From NCBI GenBank assembly GCA_964473465.1, contig CAYYPE010000001.1, forward strand, positions 248,001 through 312,000: 64,000 nucleotides of DNA, read 5' to 3'. Positions 1 to 9,309 of the stretch are shown here, piece by piece. Within the stretch, counting starts at the first letter, position 1. Each line of letters opens with the position of its first letter. Origin of the DNA: CALHRB01 sp964473465. GTDB lineage: Bacteria; Bacteroidota; Ignavibacteria; Kapaibacteriales; UBA2268. The translations under genes and the position numbers were made by a program. A model generated the notes under the pieces. The model saw only the letters and a program-made list of their open reading frames with translations. It did not search any database and was not told the DNA's origin.

Positions 1-117
1 AAACGGTATTTAGATACGATAGGCTATTTAAATATAAAATAATAAACTTTAAAAAAGCAAAATAAAAATAATGTTATTAAAATGCAAGAATAAAAACGTT
101 AAAATGTGAAAAAGATT

Positions 118-399
118 TTAATTTGTTTTATCCTTAAAGAAGAAAAAATAAAAAAATATTGATTCAGGAATAACTAACAAGACAAGGGATAGAGTGTCAC
201 GGGTAAAATAAATTGATTCAAATTCGGAACTCATGATTAAACGGGCAATCGGAGAAGTCAAAGCCCAACCAATAGTAAAAAATAATCCAATGATAATTAC
301 CGCCAGAACACCGTCACGTAATCTTCTCGATTGCCAGTTTTTTGTAAAGGCATAAAGTGCACCGACAATATGTAAATGAAAGATTATTAATTCAATCAT
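118..399 (-). CDS. conserved small membrane protein, function unknown
   Basis: A 93-residue protein with three strongly hydrophobic stretches (about residues 2-18, 32-50 and 68-88) and a short basic loop (QSRRLRD) after the first, so it is almost certainly an integral inner-membrane protein. The last segment is very rich in Phe (FFYFFFF). It is transcribed away from cutA, which starts about 50 bases beyond its start codon. I do not recognise a named family; the coding-like composition and clean ATG support a real gene. No function can be assigned from sequence. Confidence 0.6.
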   Translation of the reverse strand: MIELIIFHLHIVGALYAFTKNWQSRRLRDGVLAVIIIGLFFTIGWALTSPIARLIMSSEFESIYFTRDTLSLVLLVIPESIFFYFFFFKDKTN

Positions 400-451
400 T
401 TTTTTTATTTTTGAAATAATAAAAATTCAAATTAACAATTATGGTTCAATT

Positions 452-790
452 ATGAAAAATGCTAATAATTATTGCGTTGTGTTTGTTACAATTGACTCGC
501 TTGAATCAGGAAGAAGAATATCAAGAGTGATAGTTAATGAGAAATTGGCTGCCTGTTGCACAATACTGCCTAATGCTATCTCAATTTATGGTTGGAAGGG
601 AACATTGCACGAAAGAAATGAGCAAGTTGTGATGATTAAGACACTGGAAAGTAAACTGACAGCATTGAAAGACAGGATACTTGAATTGCATAATGACGAA
701 GTTCCCGAAATTATATCAATCAATCTGAATTCAGGACTTTCTTCTTATCTTAGCTGGATATCAACTTCTTTGCTCGAAGATAATGAATAA
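452..790 (+). CDS. cutA: divalent-cation tolerance protein CutA
   Basis: A 112-residue protein of the usual CutA length (about 105-115). It shows the family's features: an N-terminal strand VVFVTIDS, the Lys-Leu-Ala-Ala-Cys-Cys segment at about residues 30-36 (KLAACC), a central YGWKG strand, and the EVPEIISI signature near residue 89. CutA proteins form ferredoxin-like trimers in the cytoplasm; the family has been linked to copper tolerance, but its molecular role is unsettled. It ends three bases before radC, so the two are probably co-transcribed, with no obvious functional link. Confidence 0.9.
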   Translation: MKNANNYCVVFVTIDSLESGRRISRVIVNEKLAACCTILPNAISIYGWKGTLHERNEQVVMIKTLESKLTALKDRILELHNDEVPEIISINLNSGLSSYLSWISTSLLEDNE

Positions 791-793
791 ATA

Positions 794-1519
794 ATGAAGA
801 AAAAAAGGCAAGAGATTCAATACAAGGTTGAAAGCACCGGATACAAAGCTATTCGTGAGTGGCGCGTTGATGACAGACCAAGAGAAAGATTGATGAAGCA
901 TGGTGCGGAAACATTATCCGATGCAGAATTACTTGCAATATTAATATCCAGTGGAGCCAAAGGCATTTCTGCAATTGATGTTGCAAGAGTTTTATTGGAT
1001 ACTCACGAAAACCTTGCAAACATAAGTTCTTGTGATTATAGTCAGTTCAAACAAATTAAAGGTATTGGCACTGCGAAAGCAGTAACACTTGCAGCAGCTT
1101 TTGAAATAAGCAAAAGGATAAAATTACCAGAATTTTGGGAAAGAAATATAATTAAAACACCTCAAGATCTTGCAGAATCCTACATTCCGAAGTTTCGTGG
1201 TATAAAAAAAGAAATGTTTCTTATTTTGTTGCTAAATACCTCGAATCAGGTTTTTCGGGAAGTTAAAATAAGCGAAGGCAGCCTTAATGCCAGTATAGTT
1301 CATCCAAGGGAGGTTTTCCGAATTGCTATCACAGAGAGTGCAGCTTCAGTTATTCTAATGCACAATCATCCATCAGGCAATAAAACACCATCGGAGGAAG
1401 ATATCAAAATAACAAGACAGTTGGTTGAGTCTGGGAGAATATTAAATATCAGGGTGCTTGACCATTTAATAATAGCTGGCGAAAGCTATTATAGCTTTGC
1501 AAGTGAAAATTTAATTTAA
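794..1519 (+). CDS. radC: RadC family JAB-domain protein
   Basis: A 241-residue protein with the full RadC layout: an N-terminal UPF0758-type region, a helix-hairpin-helix (IKGIGTAKA, about residue 88), and a C-terminal JAB/MPN domain with the metalloprotease-like motif HNHPSG followed by D about nine residues on (near residues 191-204), plus an upstream Glu in HPREVFR. Members are common next to mobile elements, but this is the longer chromosomal form. The historical link to DNA repair is not well supported, and a nuclease or peptidase activity is unproven. It overlaps the convergent downstream gene by three bases at the stop codons. Confidence 0.9.
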   Translation: MKKKRQEIQYKVESTGYKAIREWRVDDRPRERLMKHGAETLSDAELLAILISSGAKGISAIDVARVLLDTHENLANISSCDYSQFKQIKGIGTAKAVTLAAAFEISKRIKLPEFWERNIIKTPQDLAESYIPKFRGIKKEMFLILLLNTSNQVFREVKISEGSLNASIVHPREVFRIAITESAASVILMHNHPSGNKTPSEEDIKITRQLVESGRILNIRVLDHLIIAGESYYSFASENLI

Positions 1520-3120
1520 TCTAATGTAGCCTTCTGGTCTATTGCTTTTTTGATAACATAATTTGGCGTAGAAAAAACCTCATTAAAATTAATCTCCAGA
1601 AAGTCATCAAGGATTGTAATTCCTGAAGAGATTGAAGATAAATTTTTTTCAGGCATTTGAATCTCTTCTTTTCTTAATATTATAAATTTAACCTTGTTTT
1701 TTTGTAAATCTCTGATTATTTCCAGTTGTGTTTCATTTTTTGTAGCCTGACCGGGCGATAACTCATGATATTTAGTTCCTGCCGGACGGTTCAGAATGAA
1801 ATACATCATAACATCATTGATATATATTAAATCATGCCTTAAATTTCCAATATATATTTTTTCATTATTCCGAACATTTTCTTTGAAAAAATTATGGATA
1901 GTATTTAATTCAAAGGCTCTAACCTGGTTAACCAAAATTCCATTCAATCTTGGTATTTTTAGCAGAACAAGATTATGTTTGTTTAATTCGATTTTTTTAT
2001 AAATCGGGACGGAAAGCAGGAAGAAAGTCAATAAGACAAATGAAATTTTGAAATGTTTATTTTTTCCAAAGATATAAAAAATATAAACTAAGAGAACTGA
2101 TGAAATGAAAAGAGTCGGCAGAAGATGTTCTATATCCGACCTAATGGAAGCCTGCATGTAGAAGAAAAGACCAGAAATGACAATATGGATGATTTTCAAT
2201 TTTTCAATGTTTATTTTTCCATAATTTTGATTTTTATAGACTATGATTATCGAAGAAATATAAATAATAAGTGGTAGATAAAATACAATTCCAGCCCAAA
2301 GCATATTAAGTTTAAATGTTATTGAACTTTGGCCGGAAAATACATCAAAAGGATTTGGAAAAGGTAAACTTCGATAGTCAGGAAAAATTTTTGATGGAAA
2401 AATTATTAATTGTTCAACAACATTATTAAAACCGCTGTAAAAAAACAATGTTACATATACAGGGATTGTTACTATGCTGAACCCCAAAATAAGTGTTAAG
2501 AGATTTTTTATACTTATTTTATAAGTAAGTTTTAATTGTGTATGATAAACGACCAGAATAATAAAATTACTTAAAATTGAATATATACCAATGTCCAGCC
2601 TGAATATTGAAGTGAGACCAGCGAAAAATGAGGATAAAAAAAGAAATTTTGATGAAGGCGATTGAATCCATTTATGAAAATAATAAAATGATGTCAGGGA
2701 TAGAAGAATTGAAGTTCCCATTGCTGTTCCATACATAGTGGAATAAGAAATGAAAAAAACATATAGTATTGGGGCAATTATGGATATTGAGGATTTAGTA
2801 AGATTAAAACTTATACAATAAAGTAAAATTGCAGTCAGAAAAAAAATTAAAATGCTGAATATTCTCTCATTTATAAGCTTAAAGCCGAAGATTTTGAATA
2901 TCAAACCTAATAAATAGTATTGTCCGGGTGGATATATTGTCCAGAAATCATGATAAGGAATATCACCTTCGACAATTCTATTAGCTCCAACAACGGCAAT
3001 TCCTTCGTCATAAATTTTAAAATCATAATTAAAGCCTGAAAGCAGATAAATAAATAAACAAGCAAAGATAATAATTGCAGGTAGATTATTTTTATTTATC
3101 AATCTTTTTAAAATATTCAT
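1516..3120 (-). CDS. polytopic membrane protein, GT-C (GT39/ArnT-like) glycosyltransferase family
   Basis: A protein of about 534 residues with around ten hydrophobic segments. After the first membrane helix comes a loop with YDEGIAVVGANRI, then DIPYHDFW and YPPGQYYLLG. An acidic pair in the first periplasmic loop is typical of GT-C enzymes that use polyprenyl-phosphate sugars (the GT39/ArnT/PMT superfamily). The C-terminal soluble part is about 130 residues. I chose the ATG at 3120; a TTG at 3150 would add ten residues but has no ribosome binding site. Substrate unknown; glycosylation of lipids or surface polymers is likely by family. Confidence 0.7.
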   Translation of the reverse strand: MNILKRLINKNNLPAIIIFACLFIYLLSGFNYDFKIYDEGIAVVGANRIVEGDIPYHDFWTIYPPGQYYLLGLIFKIFGFKLINERIFSILIFFLTAILLYCISFNLTKSSISIIAPILYVFFISYSTMYGTAMGTSILLSLTSFYYFHKWIQSPSSKFLFLSSFFAGLTSIFRLDIGIYSILSNFIILVVYHTQLKLTYKISIKNLLTLILGFSIVTIPVYVTLFFYSGFNNVVEQLIIFPSKIFPDYRSLPFPNPFDVFSGQSSITFKLNMLWAGIVFYLPLIIYISSIIIVYKNQNYGKINIEKLKIIHIVISGLFFYMQASIRSDIEHLLPTLFISSVLLVYIFYIFGKNKHFKISFVLLTFFLLSVPIYKKIELNKHNLVLLKIPRLNGILVNQVRAFELNTIHNFFKENVRNNEKIYIGNLRHDLIYINDVMMYFILNRPAGTKYHELSPGQATKNETQLEIIRDLQKNKVKFIILRKEEIQMPEKNLSSISSGITILDDFLEINFNEVFSTPNYVIKKAIDQKATLD

Positions 3121-3202
3121 TTCTAAGAAAGAAAAATTATTCTTGTTCAAAAAACTGATTTTGTTATATTGTAATTTACATATTTAATTCATTACGGAAA
3201 AA

Positions 3203-4714
3203 GTGAGATTTTTAAAAAAAATACAACTTCATACATGGATACTAATCGGCTTGGTTTCGGGGGCTATATTTGGTGCAATTTTCAGAATAGACCACCATTT
3301 GCTCGTTATCGAAACTATGAGTTCTTCTAAAGTAACTTTTATGAATGAAATCTCAGATTGGGATTCGATAATAGTTGAATCAAAAGCTGAAAAAGACAGT
3401 GCATCTGTAATAAGAAGAATATTTGATAAAAATTCACAGCTACAGATAATTAAATATTTCAAAAAATTGAGTAATGCCGATAAGAAAAATCTTTCTCTCA
3501 AGGTCATAAAAAATGATAGGATTACTACATACAACAATGTCAAGTCGGTAAATAAAAAACAGACATTAGCAACAATGGTTAAGCCAATAGGGACAATTTT
3601 TATAAGATTATTGAGCTTTCTGGCTATTCCATTGGTTATTGCCTCGCTGATTATTGGAGCAGCGAGTTTGGAGAATATAAAGAGAATTGGAACAATCGGC
3701 GGAAAGACTTTTTTGCTGTATATAACAACTACAATAATCGCAATAACTATCGGGTTGCTAATATCGAATATTATTCAGCCCGGAAGGATGTTAGCTCAGG
3801 ATGCCAAAAACCGACTGATATCAGCTTCCCAGGAAGAAACCCCGGAACTAACAATGGAAGAAATTGATATAGATATCATCAACTTTTTCGTAGAAATTGT
3901 TCCAAAGAATCCAATAGGTGCAATGTCAAACGGTGAAATGCTACAAATTGTATTTTTTGCTGTTATTTTTGGCGTAACACTCTCACTAATAGAAAAAGAA
4001 AAATCAGCACATGTTCTTAATTTTTTCTCAGGAGTAAATGATACGTTCATAAAAATGGTTGAGATGATAATGAAACTTGCACCATTCGGGGTTTTTGCAT
4101 TAATTTCGGTAACGATAGCCGATTTTGGTTTCGAAATCATTACAACTCTTATCTGGTATATTTTGACTGTTCTGCTTGGGCTTATCTTACATACAGTAAT
4201 TATATATTCAATGGTAGTAAAGTTTCTTGGGAAAAAAAGTCCTGTTGACTTTTTCAAATCAATAAGAGAGGCACAGGTGATAGCATTCAGCACAAGTTCG
4301 AGTGCTGCAACCTTACCCGTTACTATGCGATGTGTCGAAAATAACTTAAAAATTCCTAAGAAGATTTCAGGATTTGTGCTTCCACTCGGAGCTACCATAA
4401 ATATGGATGGAACAGCACTTTATCAAGGAGTGGCAACAGTTTTTATAGCACAGGTTTTTGGTTTTAATTTGGGGCTTTCCGAGCAAATAACAATTATCAT
4501 AACTGCTGTCCTTGCATCAATTGGAACGGCACCCGTTCCGGGTGTTGGTATAATAATGCTGGTGATGATCCTGAAATCAGTGAATTTACCACCGGAGGGA
4601 ATAGCATTAATTCTTGGCGTTGATAGAATACTTGATATGTGCAGGACAATAACTAATATTTCAGGAGATGCAGCGGTTGCAGCAGCAATTGCAGGCTCTG
4701 AAAAGCAGTTATAA
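3203..4714 (+). CDS. dicarboxylate/amino acid:cation symporter (DAACS, GltP/DctA family)
   Basis: A 503-residue membrane transporter. The C-terminal half carries the family hallmarks: the serine-rich re-entrant loop (STSSSAATLP near residue 370), the MDGTALYQG motif in helix 7 (about residue 398) and the GTAPVPGVG re-entrant loop (about residue 440). The family takes up glutamate, aspartate or C4-dicarboxylates with Na+ or H+. Odd: about 75 extra polar residues (roughly 40-115) sit between helix 1 and helix 2, making it longer than the usual 410-440 residues. GTG start; a weak CTTG-N19-TATATTG promoter-like element lies at 3142-3171. Confidence 0.88.
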   Translation: MRFLKKIQLHTWILIGLVSGAIFGAIFRIDHHLLVIETMSSSKVTFMNEISDWDSIIVESKAEKDSASVIRRIFDKNSQLQIIKYFKKLSNADKKNLSLKVIKNDRITTYNNVKSVNKKQTLATMVKPIGTIFIRLLSFLAIPLVIASLIIGAASLENIKRIGTIGGKTFLLYITTTIIAITIGLLISNIIQPGRMLAQDAKNRLISASQEETPELTMEEIDIDIINFFVEIVPKNPIGAMSNGEMLQIVFFAVIFGVTLSLIEKEKSAHVLNFFSGVNDTFIKMVEMIMKLAPFGVFALISVTIADFGFEIITTLIWYILTVLLGLILHTVIIYSMVVKFLGKKSPVDFFKSIREAQVIAFSTSSSAATLPVTMRCVENNLKIPKKISGFVLPLGATINMDGTALYQGVATVFIAQVFGFNLGLSEQITIIITAVLASIGTAPVPGVGIIMLVMILKSVNLPPEGIALILGVDRILDMCRTITNISGDAAVAAAIAGSEKQL

Positions 4715-4821
4715 ATCTAAGAAATTTTTCAATCTTAATCTCATTATAAATATTTTATTTTATTAAAAGTAGAAGATTTGGTTAAATTTATTAAATTTGA
4801 CTTACCAAATTTTCAATTTAC

Positions 4822-5310
4822 GTGCAAGAAAAAAGAATGATAGAAACCAAACCAAAACAGACGGTTTATGAAAGAAAACTGGATTTTTACTGGAGATTCC
4901 TATCAATTTATACAATTTCCTTGCTTGTTTATTCGATATTGAAAGGTTCAATGGAAAACTGGACAATTTCAATTGTCCTAAGGGATCCTCTTGTAATACT
5001 TTTAATTATATTCATTATAGTTACTTTGGGCGGTTTATTATTTAATTTTTATAAAAATGCCAACATAATCATTGGAAAAGACTATATTATTTTTAAAACT
5101 CGATTCAGAGAGAAAAAATATTCATTCAATGAAATAAATAAAATTATCATTGGCAAGGACAAAGCAATCAGAATCAAAAGTTCAAGCCCTTTTATAAAGT
5201 TTTTTGTTACAGGTAGAAGAACATCTATCAGAATCAGACCTTCCTCTTATCAGAACGAAAAGAATCTTATTCACGATATTCAAGTTTTTAAGAAATCATT
5301 CAACAGGTAG
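4822..5310 (+). CDS. unknown membrane protein with two N-terminal helices
   Basis: A 162-residue protein that I do not recognise by name. Two hydrophobic segments (about residues 27-45 and 55-75) are followed by a soluble, strand-rich, basic C-terminal part with alternating residues (IIIGKDYIIFKTRF), which resembles the bacterial PH-like domains found after two membrane helices. The start is GTG; an in-frame ATG at 4837 is an equally possible start. A TAAATTTG box at 4792-4799 lies just upstream but lacks a matching -33 element. It probably forms an operon with the next gene, six bases downstream. Confidence 0.6.
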   Translation: MQEKRMIETKPKQTVYERKLDFYWRFLSIYTISLLVYSILKGSMENWTISIVLRDPLVILLIIFIIVTLGGLLFNFYKNANIIIGKDYIIFKTRFREKKYSFNEINKIIIGKDKAIRIKSSSPFIKFFVTGRRTSIRIRPSSYQNEKNLIHDIQVFKKSFNR

Positions 5311-5316
5311 AAATAA

Positions 5317-5931
5317 TTGACTAATTCTCCGAGAAATAAACATTTAAATGTATTAATCCTGTTTTTTTTCTTTGCTTTTATTTATCAGGGATTTTCATCA
5401 ATAAGAAGTAATCTTGAAATTTTTGATTCTCTTTCTCAAAAAATTGCTGAAGAATTCATTAAATCAGATGTTTTATGGGATTATGACACTCTTTCGTTTT
5501 CGATTGCTGGCAAAAGTGATTTCCTGATAAGAAAACATATCCTTAATGAATTTAATAAACTAAACATTGTATTACTGGAAAAAGATGAAAGTTTATCGAC
5601 AAATCAATTAAGGATAGTGATTGATGAAATGAAAGTATTATTGAAAAGCACTCAGGAAAAAGAGACTTATACAAGGGAAATCAAGGTTAAATATACTTTT
5701 TTTTTAAAAGCAAAAGGAATAACAAGAATCCCTGTTGAATTCGAAGAAATATATCAGGATACAGTCCGTAAAGAAGAAATTAATCAGATAAACAGCGAGG
5801 AACAAACTTTTGCAAAGGCAGAAATACCTCAGGAAAAACCAACAGTTTTCGAACAAATTATAGAGCCGCTGATAATAGTAACGGCAGCAGTGATAACCGT
5901 AGTATTATTATTTACAATCAGGTCTAATTAA
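5317..5931 (+). CDS. unknown bitopic envelope protein
   Basis: A 204-residue protein with an N-terminal signal-anchor-like segment (LNVLILFFFFAFIYQGFSS), a polar central region of about 150 residues with strand/helix character, and a C-terminal membrane helix (PLIIVTAAVITVVLLF). The start codon is TTG at 5317. The central part (about 30-140) has the look of a periplasmic lipoprotein-type domain, but I cannot name it. It follows the preceding membrane protein by six bases and overlaps the convergent nadB stop by four bases. Confidence 0.55.
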   Translation: MTNSPRNKHLNVLILFFFFAFIYQGFSSIRSNLEIFDSLSQKIAEEFIKSDVLWDYDTLSFSIAGKSDFLIRKHILNEFNKLNIVLLEKDESLSTNQLRIVIDEMKVLLKSTQEKETYTREIKVKYTFFLKAKGITRIPVEFEEIYQDTVRKEEINQINSEEQTFAKAEIPQEKPTVFEQIIEPLIIVTAAVITVVLLFTIRSN

Positions 5932-7475
5932 TCAGGCTGAATATAATGACAGCCTCGGCTTACTCTTGCCTCGATAGTTGCAGCGTTAACGGCAATAGCA
6001 GTCTGAACTCCGTTTCTTAGTTCAATAATATCTCTGGTCATTTTAGCTTTCTGGTAGAATTGTTCAATTTCAGATTGAAGGTGGCGAAGGGTTGTTCTTG
6101 CCCTGAGTAGTCTCTGTCTGGTTCTGATTAATCCCACATAATTCCACATAGTATTTTTGATTGTTGTCCAATCCTGAACGATAAGAGCTGGGTCAATCAC
6201 TTCATTTTCATCTTTCCAAGGGAAAATTTCAGGGAAATAGTAATCTTCCTCGTGAAAGTCAGCTGCATCATTTCCGGCTAAATAACCCCATACTACAGCT
6301 TCGAGCAAAGAAGTTGATGCAAGTCTGTTTGCACCGTGAACGCCAGTGCAGGAAACTTCTCCCACGGCGTAGAGCCTTCTCAATGAAGTTCTGCCCCTTA
6401 AACTAACACCAACACCACCGCAGGAATAATGAGCTGCAGGAACAACTGGAATAGGCTCACTTGTAATATCAACGCCATTATTTTTGCAGTGTTCGTAAAT
6501 TGTAGGAAATCTATTTTTGATCCAATCAGATTCTTTGAAGGAAATATCGAGATAAACGCATGGGTGATTAGTTTCGAGCATAATTTGATGAATACTCCTC
6601 GAAACGATATCTCTGGGAGCAAGTTCAGCGAGTTCGTGAAATCTTTCCATAAATCTTCTGCCTTTTTTGTCGAGCAGTATTCCCCCTTCACCTCTGACGG
6701 ATTCCGAAATAAGAAAGCTATCTCCCGCACCGTAGAATGTGGTGGGATGAAATTGAATATATTCCAGATTGAAACATCTTGCACCAGCTCGCCATGCGAG
6801 AGCAATACCATCACCAGTTGCTTCCGGTGGATTTGTCGTATGGGCATAGATCTGACCTAAACCACCGGTTGCTAATATAGTTTTACAAGCATATATCGGA
6901 AAAACTTTCCCTTTTTTGTTATTAAGGACTAAAGCACCAAAACATGCAGGTTTTTCATAGATATCAAGAGAATTAGTTGAATGATGGGAAAGAGTTAATA
7001 AATCCACAACAGTATGGTCAGTCATAACATCAATGTTAGAGTAGTTTGGAAGTGCATTAATAAGAGTTTTATGAATTGATTCGCCGGTTCTGTCTTTGGA
7101 ATGAATAATTCTTGGAACAGAATGAGCCCCTTCGGCAGTTAAATCGAGTTCATTATTAACGTTACGGTCAAAATCCACTGAAAATTTATCAAGAAGGATT
7201 TCTTTGACAAGGCGGGGACCAAGGTCACATAATAGATTTACTGCGTATTCCCAGCAATGACCGTCACCGGCTTCCATAATATCCTTTTTCAATTCTTCGG
7301 TTGAATCATTTATTCCCTTGTAAATAATTCCACCCTGAGCATAAGGAGTGTTCCCGCTTAAAAGGGATTCTGTTTTTGTTATAATTGTAACGTGTTTACC
7401 TCTTTCGGCAGCAGTAATAGCTGAAATTACTCCCGCAAGACCTGAACCGATAATCAGAATATCTGTTTTAACCAT
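5928..7475 (-). CDS. nadB: L-aspartate oxidase
   Basis: Flavoenzyme of de novo NAD synthesis; oxidises L-aspartate to iminoaspartate, which NadA condenses with dihydroxyacetone phosphate. About 515 residues. The N-terminal FAD-binding motif GSGLAG, the TPYAQGG loop and the flavin-site region SRGGIL-like VRGEGGILLD are all present, followed by APRDIVSR and the C-terminal GEVSCTGVHGANRLAS motif; these distinguish NadB from SdhA well. I chose the ATG at 7475, preceded by AAGAGAAG; a TTG at 7496 would add seven residues. nadA and nadC are not in the window. Confidence 0.93.
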   Translation of the reverse strand: MVKTDILIIGSGLAGVISAITAAERGKHVTIITKTESLLSGNTPYAQGGIIYKGINDSTEELKKDIMEAGDGHCWEYAVNLLCDLGPRLVKEILLDKFSVDFDRNVNNELDLTAEGAHSVPRIIHSKDRTGESIHKTLINALPNYSNIDVMTDHTVVDLLTLSHHSTNSLDIYEKPACFGALVLNNKKGKVFPIYACKTILATGGLGQIYAHTTNPPEATGDGIALAWRAGARCFNLEYIQFHPTTFYGAGDSFLISESVRGEGGILLDKKGRRFMERFHELAELAPRDIVSRSIHQIMLETNHPCVYLDISFKESDWIKNRFPTIYEHCKNNGVDITSEPIPVVPAAHYSCGGVGVSLRGRTSLRRLYAVGEVSCTGVHGANRLASTSLLEAVVWGYLAGNDAADFHEEDYYFPEIFPWKDENEVIDPALIVQDWTTIKNTMWNYVGLIRTRQRLLRARTTLRHLQSEIEQFYQKAKMTRDIIELRNGVQTAIAVNAATIEARVSRGCHYIQPD

Positions 7476-7596
7476 ACTTCTCTTAGATAAATTCAATACA
7501 TTTTTATATTAACGATATATTCATAATAAAATTAAATTTTTGATAATTATTTATTTGTTTAAAAGTGAAATTCTGAAAAATATCGTTTTATATTCT

Positions 7597-8238
7597 ATGC
7601 AGTATAATAAAAATAAGATTGACATAATAAGATTTATAAGTGAAAGATTGAAAAGCCATCTACCGGGAAGAGAAGCTCAAATAAAGATGGCGCCTTCGAT
7701 AAACGGACAATTAATCAGGGGATTTGAGGCACCAAAAAATGCAAAGGAAAGTAGTGTCCTGCTGCTTCTTTTTCCAAATCAAGAAGATTCTGATTTAAAT
7801 ATTTTATTTACTTTAAGAAGTAATAACCTTAAAAGTCATAGTGGACAGATAAGTTTTCCGGGGGGGCGTAAAGAAAAATACGAAACACTATTAGAAACAG
7901 CATTGAGGGAAACAAGAGAAGAAATCGGTATTGACACCTCGGAGATAAAAGTTCTTGGTAAACTATCAACCCTATATGTTCCCCCTTCAAATGCTATAAT
8001 CCATCCTTTTGTAGCATATATTGATTCTTTACCCGAGACCAAACCTAATCATAATGAAGTAGTTGAAGTGTTCCCTGTTTCGCTTAATTATTTCTTAGAG
8101 AACAGATACGAAAAGCAGAAATGGGATTATAATGGTTATAAAATGGATGTTCCGCTATGGAATGTGCATGATACTACACCACTGTGGGGAGCAACAGCAA
8201 TGATATTAATGGAATTTCTGACTTTGTTCAAAGAATAA
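7597..8238 (+). CDS. NUDIX hydrolase, probable CoA pyrophosphatase
   Basis: A complete NUDIX box is present, starting at the Gly of GGRKEKY and ending in RETREEIGI, matching G-x5-E-x7-REUxEExGU. Just before it lies LRSNNLKSHSGQISFPGG, which matches the extra CoA-specific NUDIX signature, so hydrolysis of CoA or acyl-CoA to 4'-phosphopantetheine and 3',5'-ADP is the likely activity. I start it at the ATG at 7597 (MQYNKNK); a TTG at 7540 would add 19 hydrophobic residues that look non-coding. It converges on the next minus-strand gene with six bases between. Confidence 0.87.
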   Translation: MQYNKNKIDIIRFISERLKSHLPGREAQIKMAPSINGQLIRGFEAPKNAKESSVLLLLFPNQEDSDLNILFTLRSNNLKSHSGQISFPGGRKEKYETLLETALRETREEIGIDTSEIKVLGKLSTLYVPPSNAIIHPFVAYIDSLPETKPNHNEVVEVFPVSLNYFLENRYEKQKWDYNGYKMDVPLWNVHDTTPLWGATAMILMEFLTLFKE

Positions 8239-8244
8239 ACTTTA

Positions 8245-8532
8245 TTATGATTCTTCAAGCTCAGCTTGTTTTTTTGAGTTAATGATTTCCAGATATTTAT
8301 TTTCGAACATTTTTTTAACTTTTTCCCGTGTAAGCCAAAATTCGAAAGCCAGACCATAGGCATTAAGAGCAATGCTTTCGAATGAAACGGATTCTTTAGA
8401 TTTATTATTTGAACTGATTTGATTTTCAGAAGAAAGAACCGTCATAAAATGAATTGCGAAATTGTCAATGATTTTCATATCCTCTTCGAGATTCTTTAAT
8501 ATTTTATTTACCTTTTCTACTTCAGAACTCAT
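8245..8532 (-). CDS. small conserved hypothetical, helical
   Basis: A 95-residue, acidic, mostly helical protein with no membrane segment and no motif I recognise. The N-terminal half (KVNKILKNLEEDMKIID) looks like an amphipathic coiled coil and the C-terminal end is highly charged (KKQAELEES). A purine-rich AAGAGAAG precedes the ATG. The neighbouring lipB starts about 130 bases away in the opposite direction. Real-gene status rests on codon-like composition and the ribosome binding site only. Confidence 0.55.
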   Translation of the reverse strand: MSSEVEKVNKILKNLEEDMKIIDNFAIHFMTVLSSENQISSNNKSKESVSFESIALNAYGLAFEFWLTREKVKKMFENKYLEIINSKKQAELEES

Positions 8533-8659
8533 ATTCTTCTCTTAATTATAAATGCTCAAAATATTTATCGGTTAAAAATGGAGAAAGTTAAATTTTTGCA
8601 AATTTTTCAAACTTTATGTATTCCATTTCGTCAATTCAATTGTAATTTATTTAAGTTAT

Positions 8660-9286
8660 ATGATTGAGATTCAAAATTGGGGCTTAATTGATTACGAAGA
8701 AGCCTGGAATAAGCAAAAAGAAATAGTTGAAGACATTCAAAAGAATCGTAACAGGAATGTTTTTGTTGTTTGTCAGCATCCTTCAGTTATAACAATTGGG
8801 CGTGCTGGAAGTGCAGGAAATATTATAGCCGATGAAAAATTTCTTGCAAGTGCCGGGATAAAGGTGATATATAACGACCGGGGAGGGGATGCAACTCTTC
8901 ATAATCCGGGGCAATTAGTGGGTTATCCTATATTCAATTTGAGTGCTTACAAAGAAGACCTTCATTGGTTCCTTAGAGAAGTGGAAGAGTGCATCATTGA
9001 GTTAATTTCAAATTATGGAATCAAAGGCGAAAGAGTCAAAGGTTTAACAGGGGTATGGGTTGAAGGATATAGAAAAATTTGTGCAATGGGGATACATTGT
9101 TCCCGTTGGGTTACTTCACACGGTTTTGCGTTAAATGTATCAAATGATTTAAGTGAGTTTAATTTTATTATACCATGTGGTATTAAAGATAAAGATGTTA
9201 CGTCTATAAGTCGGGAGCTTGGCACAGATATTGATATGAACGAGGTAGTTATTAAATGTATTGAAGTTTTCGAACGACACTTTTAA
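8660..9286 (+). CDS. lipB: octanoyl-[acyl-carrier-protein]:protein octanoyltransferase
   Basis: Transfers octanoate from ACP to lipoyl domains in the cytoplasm, the first step of lipoic acid synthesis; LipA then inserts sulfur. A 208-residue protein with HPSVITIGR, the RGGDATLHNPGQ motif (about residues 75-86), GVWVEG, the catalytic Lys139 in RKICAMG and Cys173 in PCG. The 34-residue spacing between them equals that of E. coli LipB (Lys135/Cys169). Its substrates would include the two-lipoyl-domain E2 protein encoded at 36.3 kb. lipA is not in the window. Confidence 0.95.
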   Translation: MIEIQNWGLIDYEEAWNKQKEIVEDIQKNRNRNVFVVCQHPSVITIGRAGSAGNIIADEKFLASAGIKVIYNDRGGDATLHNPGQLVGYPIFNLSAYKEDLHWFLREVEECIIELISNYGIKGERVKGLTGVWVEGYRKICAMGIHCSRWVTSHGFALNVSNDLSEFNFIIPCGIKDKDVTSISRELGTDIDMNEVVIKCIEVFERHF

Positions 9287-9309
9287 TAACAAGTTATTTG
9301 AAAAAAAAA

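Noticed and set aside
794..1519. radC as a sign of a mobile element
   Set aside because: No integrase, transposase or phage gene is nearby; this is the long chromosomal RadC form next to cutA.
3796..4398. 200-codon open frame on the minus strand inside the symporter gene
   Set aside because: It is a shadow of the DAACS gene: the plus-strand frame has all family motifs and the minus frame has no recognisable domain.
4792..4799. TAAATTTG box as a promoter of the 4.8-kb gene
   Set aside because: The -7 box is perfect, but no TTTG-like element lies 19-21 bases upstream; the nearest TTTG is only 11 bases away.
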